Source: Branchipolynoe longqiensis | Taxonomy: Eukaryota; Annelida; Polychaeta; Phyllodocida; Polynoidae | Length of the DNA: 64,000 nucleotides | Reading direction: 5' to 3' | Assembly: GCA_030323885.1 (NCBI GenBank) | Contig: CM059187.1 | Coordinates: 84,962,027-85,026,026 of the forward strand | In this document: piece after piece, positions 35,080 through 46,329 of the stretch | Numbering within the stretch: the stretch's first letter is position 1 | How the letters are laid out: each line of letters opens with the position of its first letter | The notes under the pieces: model-generated | The model's input: the letters and a program-made list of their open reading frames with translations, nothing else | The model's database searches: none | Told to the model about the DNA's origin: nothing | Position numbers and translations under genes: made by a program

Positions 35080-35265
35080 GTACGCATATGTACATGCATA
35101 TGCATATATATCTGTATATGCATATATATGTATATAACTACACACATATATACACATGTAGACACATCTATATACACACATACACATATATAAACATATA
35201 TCCATACACATACACAACGCACATATATACATATGAATAAATATACATATAAACACACATATATG
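34995..35265. repeat. (TA)n and (CATA)n microsatellite
   Basis: Pure TA core at about 35039-35078 with degenerate ACATATATAC flanks. Further short tracts reach to 35550. Confidence 0.9.
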
Positions 35266-35567
35266 TGCTCTATAATCTATTATGGGAATATAAACAAGGA
35301 CACTACCCCCTAGCAGTTCTCTCCCTTACTTACTCTATACCCTAATGTCACTGAGCTATTACTACCATAGGACTAGGTTAGTTCCTTCATTCTCCACTGC
35401 ACTGCCACCTGTGAGCAGCTCATGACCGCATGATACCAGCTGCGCCTGGTCACTACCACTACCGCTCCCTCTCAGCAGGACGCATATGCACATTTACATG
35501 TACGTATATATACATATGAGTGCATACATATATACACATGCACATATTGTGTGTTGTTGTTTGTTGT

Positions 35568-35908
35568 TGTTGTACGTCCTAGCACCATCTAAGGTCATAT
35601 CAGGACGGGTACCGACTTGTGACAGCGCACACTCATAGCGACTTTATAGTGCTCCCTCCCACTGGGAAATCAGGCCACCAGCACCATGAACTGATATCCC
35701 ACTCAGTCACATTATCCTGGTACTGAGCGAACCAGTCCTTGGCCTATCCGAGTAATGCCCAGCGCTAGGCTAGGAAGCGACAAGTATACATTTTTAAGTC
35801 ATTGGTTTGACTAGACCAGGTTTCAAACGTGCAAACTCATGTTTTTGGATCCTCCGATCTCCCAAAACAGCGGACGAACGCTGAACTCATTCAACCACCC
35901 AGTTCGAT
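35568..35908 (-). repeat. tRNA-derived SINE, minus orientation
   Basis: Starts with TTGTTGTACGTCCTAGCACC and runs through GGACGGGTACCGACTTGTG, CTCAGTCACATTATCCTGG and AAGTCATTGGTTTGACTAG to a decayed tRNA-like head near 35880. Confidence 0.85.
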
Positions 35909-35937
35909 CGCACATGCACACATACACAATACACATG

Positions 35938-36177
35938 CATATCTCAAAAGGTGATAAGTAATATGAGACAACATTTTGTCCATTGTAATGATCAACATAA
36001 TATCTGCTTATGCATTTACTTAGGACAAACTGATTTATATGTGTTTCATAATCCAAATAGAACACTTATTGATTTGAAGCAAATATCCTTGTGTTTTCAG
36101 TGTAACCATTTCTCTGCTGGTTTGTGTCAATCATTACGCAGACAAACAAAAAATGTGTGAGCACCTTTGGAGATAGG

Positions 36178-36181
<4 letters not shown>
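35938..36181. mobile_element. MITE with CTGTCTCAAAAGGTGATAA ends, copy 1
   Basis: Left end ATCTCAAAAGGTGATAAG; right end CACCTTTGGAGATAGGCTC. The interior is inverted relative to 43675-43930 (TTGAAGCAAATATCCTTGTG here; CAAGGACATTTGCTTCGAA there). TA-rich flanks fit a Tc1/mariner-type target. Confidence 0.75.
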
Positions 36182-36211
<30 letters not shown>

Positions 36212-36310
36212 TGTACCTACATGTACATGTTGTATACCCAATTATGTAAAACTATGCATATTTATACATTTACATATATATATATATTGATATATATAAT
36301 ATATATACCT
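36182..36310. repeat. (TA)n microsatellite
   Basis: Pure TA run at 36181-36207 and a degenerate continuation. Confidence 0.9.
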
Positions 36311-37025
36311 GTCTAAACAGAGAGAGGGAGTACCTCTGGGGAAATGTAGAGCGGAAGCGGTGCAAGTTGGGAGTATTCTTTTACCCATGACACAGCTTGT
36401 CGCCTGGTGATTTACTAACACAAAACCAAACTGTCGGGACCGGAGTGGTTTGAGGAGATTATATCGGAATTAACTGACTTAGAATAGTCTCCTTGAGGGT
36501 GATATAGTGTAATAGTCACATTCGCCGCCTCCCGTTCACACAAAATGCACATTAACACTGACACAAAAAATCACACCAACCCACCGCAACTGCTCGCCGT
36601 CAGCAAGTCTATGGCCCATTATACTAGTTAAAAAGAGTACACAATGAGCGACTCATAATTTCTGGATATTGCTCTTCTATACGTGTCTTTACCATTATGA
36701 GCTGCTTCGCAAGGGCTGTGTTGTTTTATCATGGTTTTAGCCAACATAGTGTCTATACGTACGTGCCCGTATTCGTAGCCTCGAGGTCTATGCGTACATT
36801 CGTGTGATGCACGCGCATCTGTCTCGTGAGGCATAAACATGGACAGGCTGGATGCAATACAATAATATAATGAATATGTTTAGAACAAGAATTACTTATG
36901 GCTAATCAATGGTGATGTACACATCAGCCTGTAAAGTGACTGGAATTGTAGGTTTCTTAGCTCAAAATACTTAATTATGGAGAGTTGTGTCTGATACGAA
37001 TATGGTCACATACGCGTAGACATCA
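36311..37025. other. Unannotated intronic DNA
   Basis: No recognised feature. Confidence 0.4.
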
Positions 37026-37165
37026 TAATCATCATCATCATCATGCTGTTGGTCGTGATGCGACAAAGACTGCTTTCATTACTTGATTGCCACTCTCCAT
37101 TTAGCTCTCTGATGTGAGAGTGATGTCCATGAGTCGGTCTTAAGGTCTCTCAGCTTCAGGTTTAT
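37026..37165 (-). mobile_element. LINE 3' end, minus orientation
   Basis: Reverse complement carries AGACCGACTCATGGACATCA, GAAAGCAGTCTTTGTCGCAT and a (GAT)n tail, matching the 3' end at 9960-10082. The rest of the LINE is absent, as expected after 5' truncation. Confidence 0.8.
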
Positions 37166-37640
37166 ATTTCAGGAAAGCTGCCTGCAAAAGTGTTGAAGTG
37201 CTGCTGGCTTTTGGAAGTATGCGTAGACACTGCTAAATATACTTGAGGAACGACGGCGTATGCACACGTACGCCTAGACTTCGAGTCTACAAATACAGTC
37301 ACGTACGCGCAGACACTGCTACAAATATGTGAGGAACGATGGCGAATGCGCGCATATGCCTAGACTTTGAAGTTTGAGTCTACGAATACGGTCACAAACG
37401 CGTAGCCACTGCCTTTAGCCAAGTATCCATTCAAGTTGGCCACACCACGCCGTTTCACACGGGCGATAATGAGCTGTACAGTAAGTAGCACATCTAGATA
37501 GGGGTGAAGCTTGACAATGGGATACAAGGAAGGTAGGCACCGACCAAGTATGATCTGGTTAAGTTTAATGTAACATTACTCCTAAAATGCAATATATACA
37601 CATTACAATTCTAGTTAAGACACATCTCAGATTGCATAGG
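37166..37640. other. Intronic DNA with a short local duplication
   Basis: CGTAGACACTGCTAAATATA and CGCAGACACTGCTACAAATA, each followed by GAGGAACGAYGGCG, show a tandem ~100-bp unit between 37210 and 37400. Confidence 0.5.
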
Positions 37641-38395
37641 ATGTGGTGGTCGAATCGGTAAGAGATCTGGCTTCCTAGTGCAGAGACATACCCTGGGCGA
37701 CTCAAACCAATGCTCTACACAATTGATACTTGTCACTACCTAGCGAGGCCCTTGATATTAAGAGGATAGGGCAATGATTGGTTAGCTTAGCATCAGGATA
37801 ATGTGACTGAGTGCGATATCATGTAATGGTTGTTGTGACCTGCACTGTTAACAAAAATTCTGTAAATTTACAGATATTATGTGGCAACAGAGTTACCACA
37901 TAATATCTGTAAATTTACAGATTAAATCTGTACATTTTACAGGAATGTTCTGTAACCTTACAGAAAGTTTCTGTGATTTTACAGATAATTCTGGAAACGT
38001 TATCAGAGAATATCTGTTAATTTACAGCCATTTTACGTAAATATACAGACATGTCTGTAAATGTTTACAGAGAATATCTTTAAATTTACAAACATTTTAG
38101 GTAAATATACAGACATGTCTGTAAATGTTTTCAGAGAATATCTTAAAATTTACAAACATGTGATGTAAATATACAGACACTGCATGTGAATCTGGAAATA
38201 TTTTCTGTAATTCTACATATATAACACCAACAATAAATTTAATAGACAATTGATCTATGTACATGTACAGAATTTGCTAACAGTGTGGTCTCCCAGTGGA
38301 GCAGCCCTACTAAGTGTCCATGGCCGTGCACTGTCACCTGATATGACATTATATGTTGCTAAGATAGCGAACCCCAATAGACGACCAAACCTAGC
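37641..38395 (+). repeat. tRNA-derived SINE, plus orientation, split by a CACTG element
   Basis: Head GTGGTGGTCGAATCGGTAAG, body CAGGATAATGTGACTGAGTG to GTGACCTG at 37842. It resumes with TGGTCTCCCAGTGG at 38286 and ends in a decayed tail. Removing 37843-38285 and one TG restores the family sequence. Confidence 0.85.
37843..38285. mobile_element. CACTG-ended non-autonomous element (443 bp)
   Basis: Ends CACTGTTAACAAAAATTCTG and, reverse complemented, CACTGTTAGCAAATTCTGTA. TG is duplicated on both sides. Near the ends lie many CTGTAAATTTACAG-type palindromic words, and a 25-bp-armed perfect inverted repeat occupies 37860-37920. CACTR ends, a 2-3 bp duplication and many subterminal repeats are hallmarks of CACTA/EnSpm transposons. 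No transposase. Confidence 0.75.
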
Positions 38396-38975
38396 CTTCG
38401 TGGATGAGGTGAGTGCATACAACTGCTGCACTTGCGTGATATTCAATCGTAGAGAGTTGATTATATTCATTGTTTATATCGCCATGCTCTCATAATGTCT
38501 GCCTTATAAGTTATATTATCATGGGAACATCACATCTATCACTATAGTATTTATATCAGAATATGCTTAGACCTACAGGGCATAATAGAGTAATCCCTGT
38601 GAAGTAGACTGATGCTCTCTTCAAGCAGGAACTACAAAGCAGAGATGAAAGTAGTCTCCGGGGAAAAAAGCGGATATTTTCCCATAGATTTAGCATTGTC
38701 AGGGAATCGCGGAAAATTTCCAGAAGTCGGGTTTCATATATATTGGTATACGCTGATCGTGCTGCGGCGTTTGGAGTATTTATTAGTAGTATACGCTGAT
38801 AGTGCTGTATCATCTGCACCACATATTAGTATAGATGTACGCTCATGGTGCTGCGGGATTGAAAAATCCCAGAAATCCACGGAATCACGGAGATCTTTCA
38901 TCCCTGTACAAAGTTACAGGTCTTAAAGGCCGGCGGCAGTATGTAGGTGGTGCAAACAGTGGCCTACCACCGGGC
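38396..38975. other. Unannotated intronic DNA
   Basis: A repeated TATACGCTGATMGTGCTG motif occurs at about 38741 and 38790. No other feature. Confidence 0.4.
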
Positions 38976-38979
38976 ACTT

Positions 38980-39195
38980 AGGGTCCAAAGTAAGACAATA
39001 CAAGGGAGATATTGTAGTAGTCTGCATTCACTTCTCAGACAACGAGCCAAAATAGGCAGGTAGGCGTGGCTAGGGTGGTGACATCAGGGAGCCTGTCTGG
39101 TGTAATGACTAGCAAACTGGCCGGGAATGCAAGAGACGTGGGTTTGATTCCCGCTCTAGGCGCAATGTTTCCAATTTTCTTCACCCGCAAGATAA
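38980..39195 (+). repeat. Second SINE family, copy 1 (older)
   Basis: TAGTAGTCTGCATTCACTTC, GGCAGGTAGGCGTGG, a tRNA-like head (CTGGTGTAATGACTAGCAA) and B box GGGTTTGATTCCC, then CTCTAGGCGCAATG. It aligns throughout with the two near-identical copies at 54880 and 55201 but is more diverged. Confidence 0.75.
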
Positions 39196-39284
39196 TATCA
39201 AAGGTTAGCAGCTCTTCTTAGTGGGGGTTACTTTGGAACTTGCTGCCAACACATGCCAGAAAGAGGGATTGTGAATAATCTTTA

Positions 39285-39701
39285 AGCGGGTGTCACACAT
39301 CACCGGATTGAGCAACGGACAGAATTGTCTAGTCTGGTGGTGTTCAGGCGTGATACGTATCAAAATGGATTAAAATGTGTCAAAATGTTGCATTATCGGG
39401 TCAAAGGCTTCTGGACGAACGGACATCAAATGGACATGAACCGGACATGAAACAGACATGAACGGATAAACAACGGATGGTAAGCAGACTAAATTGACTC
39501 AAACTGGACAAGAACCATAGACATCAATCCGGCGGCATCCGTTCCAAGTTTCGTGCATGTTCAAAACTTGTACCGCATTGGGCCAGATATCAATGGATAT
39601 CAACGGATATGCAATGGACATAAACCGGACTTTGCCAGATATCAACGGACTTTGTTTGGTTTCTTTCCACTTCCCCAATCTGGTGATGTGTGACAGCCAC
39701 T
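39285..39701. mobile_element. TWA-target MITE, GGACATGAAC family (417 bp)
   Basis: Left end AGCGGGTGTCACACATCACC; right end reverse complemented AGTGGCTGTCACACATCACC. TTA flanks both sides (39282-39284 and 39702-39704). The interior is made of GGACATGAAC, CGGACATGAA and ATATCAACGGA words. Probably a non-autonomous Harbinger-type element. Confidence 0.8.
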
Positions 39702-39851
39702 TTAAGTTTAATGGTAAACATCTATGCACACTCTTTCAGGCAACCAGCCTATTTCAAGCCCGAACAATGTTCCACGGAGGTTGATGCTTGCATTCCTTTC
39801 TCTGTCTCCCTCTTTGCTCTCACCCTTGCACTGTATACTTATAACCTCAAC

Positions 39852-40180
39852 TAATGGTAGTTTAATCAGTAGAGTGCGGACCTCGCATGTGGAAGGTCTG
39901 GAGTTTGGTTCCCGGTCCAGTAATACCGATGACTTTAAAATTGATATATGTCGCTTCCGAGCCTGGCGCTCGGCATTAATAGGATTGGGCTAGCACTGGT
40001 TAGGTCAGTGTCAGGATAATGGGACTGAGTGGGATATCGAGTCAGGGTGCCGGCGGTCTAATTTCCCAATGGGGCAGCACTATAAAGTCGCCAGGAATGC
40101 GCACTGTCACAAGTCGGTACCCGTCCTGATATGACCTTATATATTGCCAGGACGTAAAACTCCAACAACCAACCAACGGT
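39852..40180 (+). repeat. tRNA-derived SINE, plus orientation
   Basis: Head GGTAGTTTAATCAGTAGAGTG as A box, GGAGTTTGGTTCCC as B box, full body and tail ending GGACGTAAAACTCCAACAAC. Its head differs from that at 18838, so at least two tRNA-head variants exist on one body. Confidence 0.85.
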
Positions 40181-42505
40181 AATTTGGGCACCTTCCTTAA
40201 AGGCAGCCGGACATTGTATGGCAACGTGTCTTAAACTCCATTGATAGCAGATCGAAAGCAATTCAAAATCTAGAAGCCCATGCGATTATCTGGGTGGTGA
40301 CCTCCATCGGGGCCTATTGTATGTTGGGGCTCACGCCCTGCCACACTGTCCATACTAATACCGGCAGCCAATAATGTGACGGCAACTAGCTGAATCCATC
40401 ATCCTGAAGAGAAAACCTACTTTTTCGGTGGAGAATGCACACTCAGCAGAATCTCGGGATGTAGGTTGAATTTTGGAAGCACATGATTAGTATATTTGTA
40501 TAAATCTATTATATAAATGCACAAATGTGTTGATAGCAATGTGCTACAAAGTTAATGATTCGTTGAACTGTTAATGTGTGATACTCTGCCTTTACAGTAT
40601 ATCGTATCATATCTCGTGTTTCTCTTCACATTTGATCTAATTTTATTTTGGCTTCCGCTGTTGTGAATCCCTTTTTTTGTTACTGATTATTTGTTTGTTC
40701 TGATGATGGTATACATTACGCATGTTGATTTTCAACATGGATAATTTACTGGCGGGAACACGGGCACTCTTTTCTCTCGCACTACTTTCTTGCTCTACTT
40801 CTCTGTTACTGACTGCTATCTTGCCCTTCACTTTCACGCCGGTCTTTCTCCTTGCAAGTCGCTTCACCCACCCACCACCCGATAATCATGCATGAAAGGG
40901 GGAGGGGTTGAGGGCTGCTGGTTGTCTGTGCTAGTTATTCTCTCTCTCATCTCTTTCTTGATCCTAACATTTCCTCTAAACTTATCAACATGTAACTAGT
41001 CTCATTCCTAATTGATTAATCATTGTTCGATATGCTTGATACTTATCTTGACATCATTTAACCTGATTGGTACTCTTATACGATACCACACTAATATCAC
41101 GGTCATTTAACTATGACACGAGACACGATACACGATACCGATATGTTCTCCAGCCAAGACCGACCTGCCTGCAGGTTATGTTCTCCAATAAATTTTGTTA
41201 TTTCCATTTCTGCCTTGTCCTCTTCTGTTCCCGTATGTAAATTATTGAATAAAGTCTTGGAATAAAGTCTTGATACTGATGGTTCAGTCATTTGCGAATA
41301 CAGTTCTTCACAAAATGTAATGATATTTACATCATAAGCTAGTACAAGTCAGCTGAAATGAAATTAATATCCATTCCAAGACTTACAGATGCTAGAATTT
41401 CAAAACCTACCTATGAGATCTATATTATATCTATATAACCATAAAGTTATATAGTTCGATGAAAACAGCAAACTTTCAAAACTGCGAAATTAGTTAAATT
41501 TGAATCTACATATCTAACTTAGATATCTGAGCACTTAGTAAAAATGTGTTGCCACACAGAAAGAAATACTGAGGCCATTACATAGAATCTGTATCAGCAG
41601 ATGCCTATGGTGTCAGAATTCTGGCATGCTTGCCAACATTAACTTCAAATATCTCAAAAGTTATCCAGTTAAAATAAAATTAGTTCAAGCTAAAGTATGG
41701 TAGATTATAATGATAAACCTAATATATTTATCTCAGAAAATGACAGAAACTCAAAACCATCGGACTATGCAACTATAAGTTCTGGAGTATATCACATGTT
41801 AGTTCTGCTAACTGCCACCAGGTTAGTGTTGGGCACTGTCTATGGTCCGTGAAGTCCTCGGCGGCTTGAACATGACGGTGCCATTTGGAATATGTAGGGA
41901 TGGCGCTGGTTAAAGCGGGCACGGGGGAGGGAGGGCATATCTGGATATGGACTGTCATGCGCAGTAGTTTGTATTATAGATTGCACTCATCCTGAGGAGT
42001 GTTGCAGGAGCTAGGGTTATGTAGGTACTGTTGCGGAGAGAATGGGAAGAGTGGGAATTGAACTAGATCGTCGACTGAGCTGAAGCTGTTAGAGTATACA
42101 AAGCAGGTTAGCAATGCATATGTGGTGCATGCTCTCATATGGCTTACATTTAGTTGAGATTCTGGCGTAGGCAGTGCAGTGTGTGTGTGGGCTAAGGCCG
42201 TGAGAGCTGGATCTGAGTCTGGGAATGTGGAAGGGGGGCATGTTTACCCCAATAAAAGAAGCTGCAGAGGAGGCCACTAGATCAGGCACGCTCTTGGGAT
42301 CAAAGCAGGGATCACAGGATGTGCGCCTTGGGGGAGCTTTCACCAATAAATCACCATGCAAGAAATTCCAATAAGTCATGTAGTAATATTGGTAAACCCT
42401 GGCGAAGTATACTTAGCATGCGATCCTATTCTGTACCCTTGAAGGGTTGGGTTCCATGTATAATTCCTGAGGGGTTCATGTATAATTCACGCTTACTATA
42501 TAAAC
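40181..42505. other. Long stretch without a supported gene
   Basis: AT-rich intronic DNA. A tRNA-like GGGAATTGAACTAG near 42054 lacks pairing arms. No repeat copies in this window were recognised. Confidence 0.4.
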
Positions 42506-42776
42506 ATATGAAGAGCTCTTTTCCAAAGCGCAGTAAGCGGCACTCCAAAAATTGAATTTGCAACACCAATGGCAAGTTTGTAGATTGTGTGTTGCAAAAG
42601 AGAGCTTCATATATATATATAAATATATATATATACATGAATAGCTTGGTATATGAATAGCTTGTTATATCTATTTAGAACTCTTTTCCAAAATACAATC
42701 TACAAACTTGGCATTGGCATTGCACTCATTTTGATTGATTGGCGCTTATGGCGTTTTGAAAAAGAGCTCTTCATAT
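42506..42776. mobile_element. Foldback element with GAAGAGCTCTTT ends
   Basis: Left end ATATGAAGAGCTCTTTTCC; right end reverse complemented ATATGAAGAGCTCTTTTTC. Inner segments also pair (GGCAAGTTTGTAGATTGT at 42571 against ACAATCTACAAACTTGGC at 42698), so almost the whole element can fold on itself around an AT-rich centre. Flanks are TA-rich. Non-coding. Confidence 0.7.
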
Positions 42777-43674
42777 ATGTATATATATTAGTATTTTATC
42801 TAAATGAGGTGGGGAATTGTTAGCAAATGAAGCAATATGTTTGTGGATTATGCACCCGATATACAATCGCTAAGGTCACTTGCATTGGTAACCGTAAATC
42901 CCCCTTCTTCTTCTACAAACAGCCACATGCTACGCAGCTATTTCTGAATATGGAAACCCCGGTTTCACTCGCACAATATATACGCACTACAGAACCAAGA
43001 TCTAGCCAGAGAGGCACAACCCATAAACAACCACTACCCTGGGCTCATTTAGAAGAGAACATTCATTTGCTTAGACAGTTGTCTGCTCATTCAATTGATC
43101 TATACCGAAAGGATTCAATCCATGTGATTCTTAATGGTTCTTGTTCCCAGACTGCTTTCCAAACTCCGAACCTCCATTGCCCCCCCCCCCCCCCCCAAAC
43201 CCTACCCCACTTCCCCCGGTAAATACATTATGTGGCATGTCGCAGCGCATTGCCTGCCAATACATCCTGGGAAAGAATATAGAGTGAAGTTCCCATTTGA
43301 AGAAAAGATCGGTAAGCTGTCAACACTAATAGGACCCTGCGGTTCAAGACCACAGAAGCCTTCTTTTGTTGTGAGCACCGTTCCGGAAATGAACATTTGC
43401 AGTTAAAGCAGGTTTGAGTCATGCGACTTGGGTTCTGCCATGATTGTGTCATGCGACTACGACGTGCCCTCAGCTGTAAGTGCGACAGGATTGTGAAAAA
43501 AGGGCAACATGGCAGAACTAGGCAATAAAAGGTTCCTCAATTGTACCGCTGCGTGTGTATTCTTTTGCAGAAATTCTATCCTATTCTAGCGATTTTCCGC
43601 TACAAACGGACATGAATTGTACTTTTCTATGATCAGTATGGCGCATACTGTATTGCATTTCATGAGATATGTAT
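42777..43674. other. Unannotated intronic DNA with C run
   Basis: A run of mostly C lies at about 43180-43196. The frames at 42827-43222 and 43134-43406 show no recognisable domain. Confidence 0.4.
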
Positions 43675-43932
43675 ATGAGCCTGTCTCAAAAGGTGATAAC
43701 TAATTTAGTGTTTCTCCGTTGTAATGATTGACACAAAACAGCACAGAAATGGTTACACTGAAAACACAAGGACATTTGCTTCGAATCACTATGTATTCTA
43801 TTGGGATTATGAAACACCGCATAAAAAACAAAGCAGTTTATCCTGAGGAAATCCACAATTAGATAGTATGTTGATTGTTACAATGGACAAAGCTTTGGCC
43901 CATATCACTTATCACCTTTTGAGACAGTCTAC
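43675..43932. mobile_element. MITE with CTGTCTCAAAAGGTGATAA ends, copy 2
   Basis: Left CTGTCTCAAAAGGTGATAA at 43681; right TTATCACCTTTTGAGACAG ending at 43927, an exact inverted repeat of 19 bp. The interior matches 35938-36181 in reverse. Flanks contain TATA. Confidence 0.85.
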
Positions 43933-43944
43933 TATATTTAACAG

Positions 43945-44255
43945 AGAGCCCAGAGTTGCTGGGTGAAATAGTGAGATCATAGGATTCCCGTGCAGAAGGT
44001 CAGGAGTTCGAAAACCTGGCGGAGTCAAATCAATGACTTACACAATTGATACTTCTTATTACTTAACCTGGCGCTCAACATTAATATCATAGAACCAGGA
44101 TTGTGTAGATAAGTATCAGAATAATGTGGCTGAGTGGGAACTTTGTTAATGGTGCCAGTGACCTCGTCTGCCTGTGGGGCAGCATTATAAAGTCACCACG
44201 AGTGTGCACTGTCATACAAATATTCTGATAAAACGCATTGGTGGGGGAAGGCAAA
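43945..44255 (+). repeat. tRNA-derived SINE, plus orientation (diverged)
   Basis: B box GGAGTTCGAAAACC, linker GAGTCAAATCAATGACTT, AATGTGGCTGAGTGGGA and GGGGCAGCATTATAAAGTC are recognisable. Tail decayed. Confidence 0.8.
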
Positions 44256-44261
44256 TGGTCT

Positions 44262-44690
44262 ATAATGGTAAATGGTATATAGTGCCAGGTGCATGAATGT
44301 ATGTATGTAGTTGCTGGTGATCATTTACTAATGGACAATAGTCATTATGTATTAGGTAGATAGTGTGAAAGAGGCACTAGAAATAGTGTGTAAGGGGCAC
44401 TTGGAGCTCTACTCACTACCCCCTCCCCCCTCTGTGAGTCACGGATCACCACACACTTAGCTCAGGCAGGTGGTGGCCAAGCAGCCACACCACATGTACA
44501 TTGGTGGAACTGTAAATGTTTGATGTTGATTGCTGGAACTATGAATGCTTGATTCTCATTGGAGAACACGATCAGGTGGTATGCCATACCAGATCCATGT
44601 ACCACTATATAATAATAAACCTGTGAGCATTGTCTCTCTCTCTATACTCTTCCTTTCTCTTCTTACCTGTATTGATTTCATTATAGCCTG
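44262..44690 (+). repeat. Interspersed repeat R1, copy 2 (possible solo LTR)
   Basis: Aligns with 8911-9235 through GGTAAATGGTATATA, GATAGTGTGAAAGAGG, TTGGAGCTCTACTCAC and ACGATCAGGTGG. It then continues ACTATATAATAATAAACCTG with an AATAAA signal, as LTRs often do. Ends undetermined. Confidence 0.5.
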
Positions 44691-44699
44691 CCTACACAA

Positions 44700-45585
44700 A
44701 CCACACATTCCAACTTATATATCCTTCTATATTGCCAGAAGGTAAAACCTCCAAAATAAACAATTTAATAGAGGTATATTCCGACACAATTCATATATTC
44801 TTATTGCAATTTGTAGAAAGGTACCATAATTCAGCTACCGTCAATCTTAGATTACCGTTCAATTCATTCAGTAACTCATAAGTCCTGGTTATTAGCCTTC
44901 TAAATGTGTACCTATCTATCTCTGGGTTTATCTTAGTTTCGTAATGCATTTGCTAAGCTATGCAAATTAACCTGCGGCCATAAAGAAATGCCACTATGCA
45001 TTAATGCAAAATGTTGTCAGCTATATAACACACCACCAGCTCCTCATCGTGACCCCAGGCAAGGAACTTGGAGAGTAATTTTGTCATCAATATGAACATT
45101 GAGCATGTTGGCGAGACTAACATGGGTAATTTGCGAACGAGGCCAGGTTCTCTCTTTGCCTGTCTCTCCTTCTCCCTTACTCAGCCCATTCGCTTTCCTG
45201 TCACCGTGCTGTTCACATTGCTTTCCCATCCACCCTACCACCCTCTCACTGGGAGTTGAGCGCTGATTGGTCTACACTACACCTGCTCCCGTTCTACTCT
45301 GACCTGCTCATCTATTTGGTCTATTGACTGCCGCTGATGACTTCCACTACTAGTACTATCACCTGACTACCGTGTTCTACTCTCTGTACCTGAGCTGATT
45401 CTATTTGTTTCTCGAGTGTCGGTCGGCCGCTTGAATTGATACATTCCTCACGTGAACTAGGGTCACTACCACCTGCTCGCCTGACCTACCTGTGGGTCTG
45501 ATTTGTTTTTAGTAAATTCTTCAATTATATCTACATGGTGTGCATGTGTGTTTCTGTGGAATTGTTATATCATGTGTATGAATAT
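44700..45585. other. Unannotated intronic DNA
   Basis: No coding sequence or repeat was recognised. Confidence 0.35.
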
Positions 45586-45589
45586 TTCC

Positions 45590-45875
45590 GGGGTCCAATT
45601 TTGGCAAGAACTTTCCACAGTCCTCCTCTGCTCACTCTGTCAAATTCCTTTGGTAGGTCAACAAAGGCAAATCATATATCAATGTTTAGATTCTGAGACT
45701 ACTCCTGCACTTGACAAGAAGCAACTATCATGTTGGTTGTCCCACATCTCTTCCTAATCCCACACTGACTGACTAGTATCAGGCAAACATAGTTCCAAGA
45801 TTAATTTAATGAAGCGGTTCAATAATATACTGGCAAGGATTTTCCGGTAATCACCAACAGAGAAATTCCACATGT
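45590..45875 (-). mobile_element. LINE reverse transcriptase relic
   Basis: The reverse complement reads KILASILLNRFIKLI, then after stops and shifts LPDTSQS, and near 45660-45600 a decayed form of the conserved F-V-D-L-x-K-x-F-D-x-V-S-R segment followed by GLWKVLAKIG. These are blocks of non-LTR reverse transcriptases. No long frame survives, so frame-based tracks miss it. Confidence 0.7.
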
Positions 45876-46329
45876 GTTGTCGCATATGACCTAATGCCCT
45901 TTCTTATATAGGTGTATGATGGAGGCATCTATATATTCCTGTGGGATTACCCCACATGTTGTTGAATGATTTTTCAATTGGTGTGCCACGTGTATATAGA
46001 GTATATACATAGCCACGTATGTTTGCAATCGGTGACACTGTAGGCACTCTGTGTGAAGCGGACCAGGGCCGACTGAGCCCGGAGGGTGATGGGTGAGTGC
46101 TGGATACACGCATTCTGCTTTTAGGGTCGGGGCCCAGTGGGCGGATCACTATGCATTGTGAGCCTGCAGCCTCCCCACTTACACGCTGGTTATCGGCGCC
46201 CTTACAACTACCGACCGCCTTTCGCAGTCTGTTCAGGACCTGCGGCCCGCTTCTAATATCAGTCAATTACATTGGTGGGAGCCAGAGGTGGGTGGTGGAC
46301 GGCAGGGCGAGGCAAGGCAATCAGATTGC

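Noticed and set aside
42045..42095. tRNA-like GGGAATTGAACTAG near 42054
   Set aside because: Only a B-box resemblance; no arms pair.
42827..43406. Overlapping plus-strand frames as a small gene
   Set aside because: No domain, no splice or promoter context, and the frame runs through a C homopolymer.
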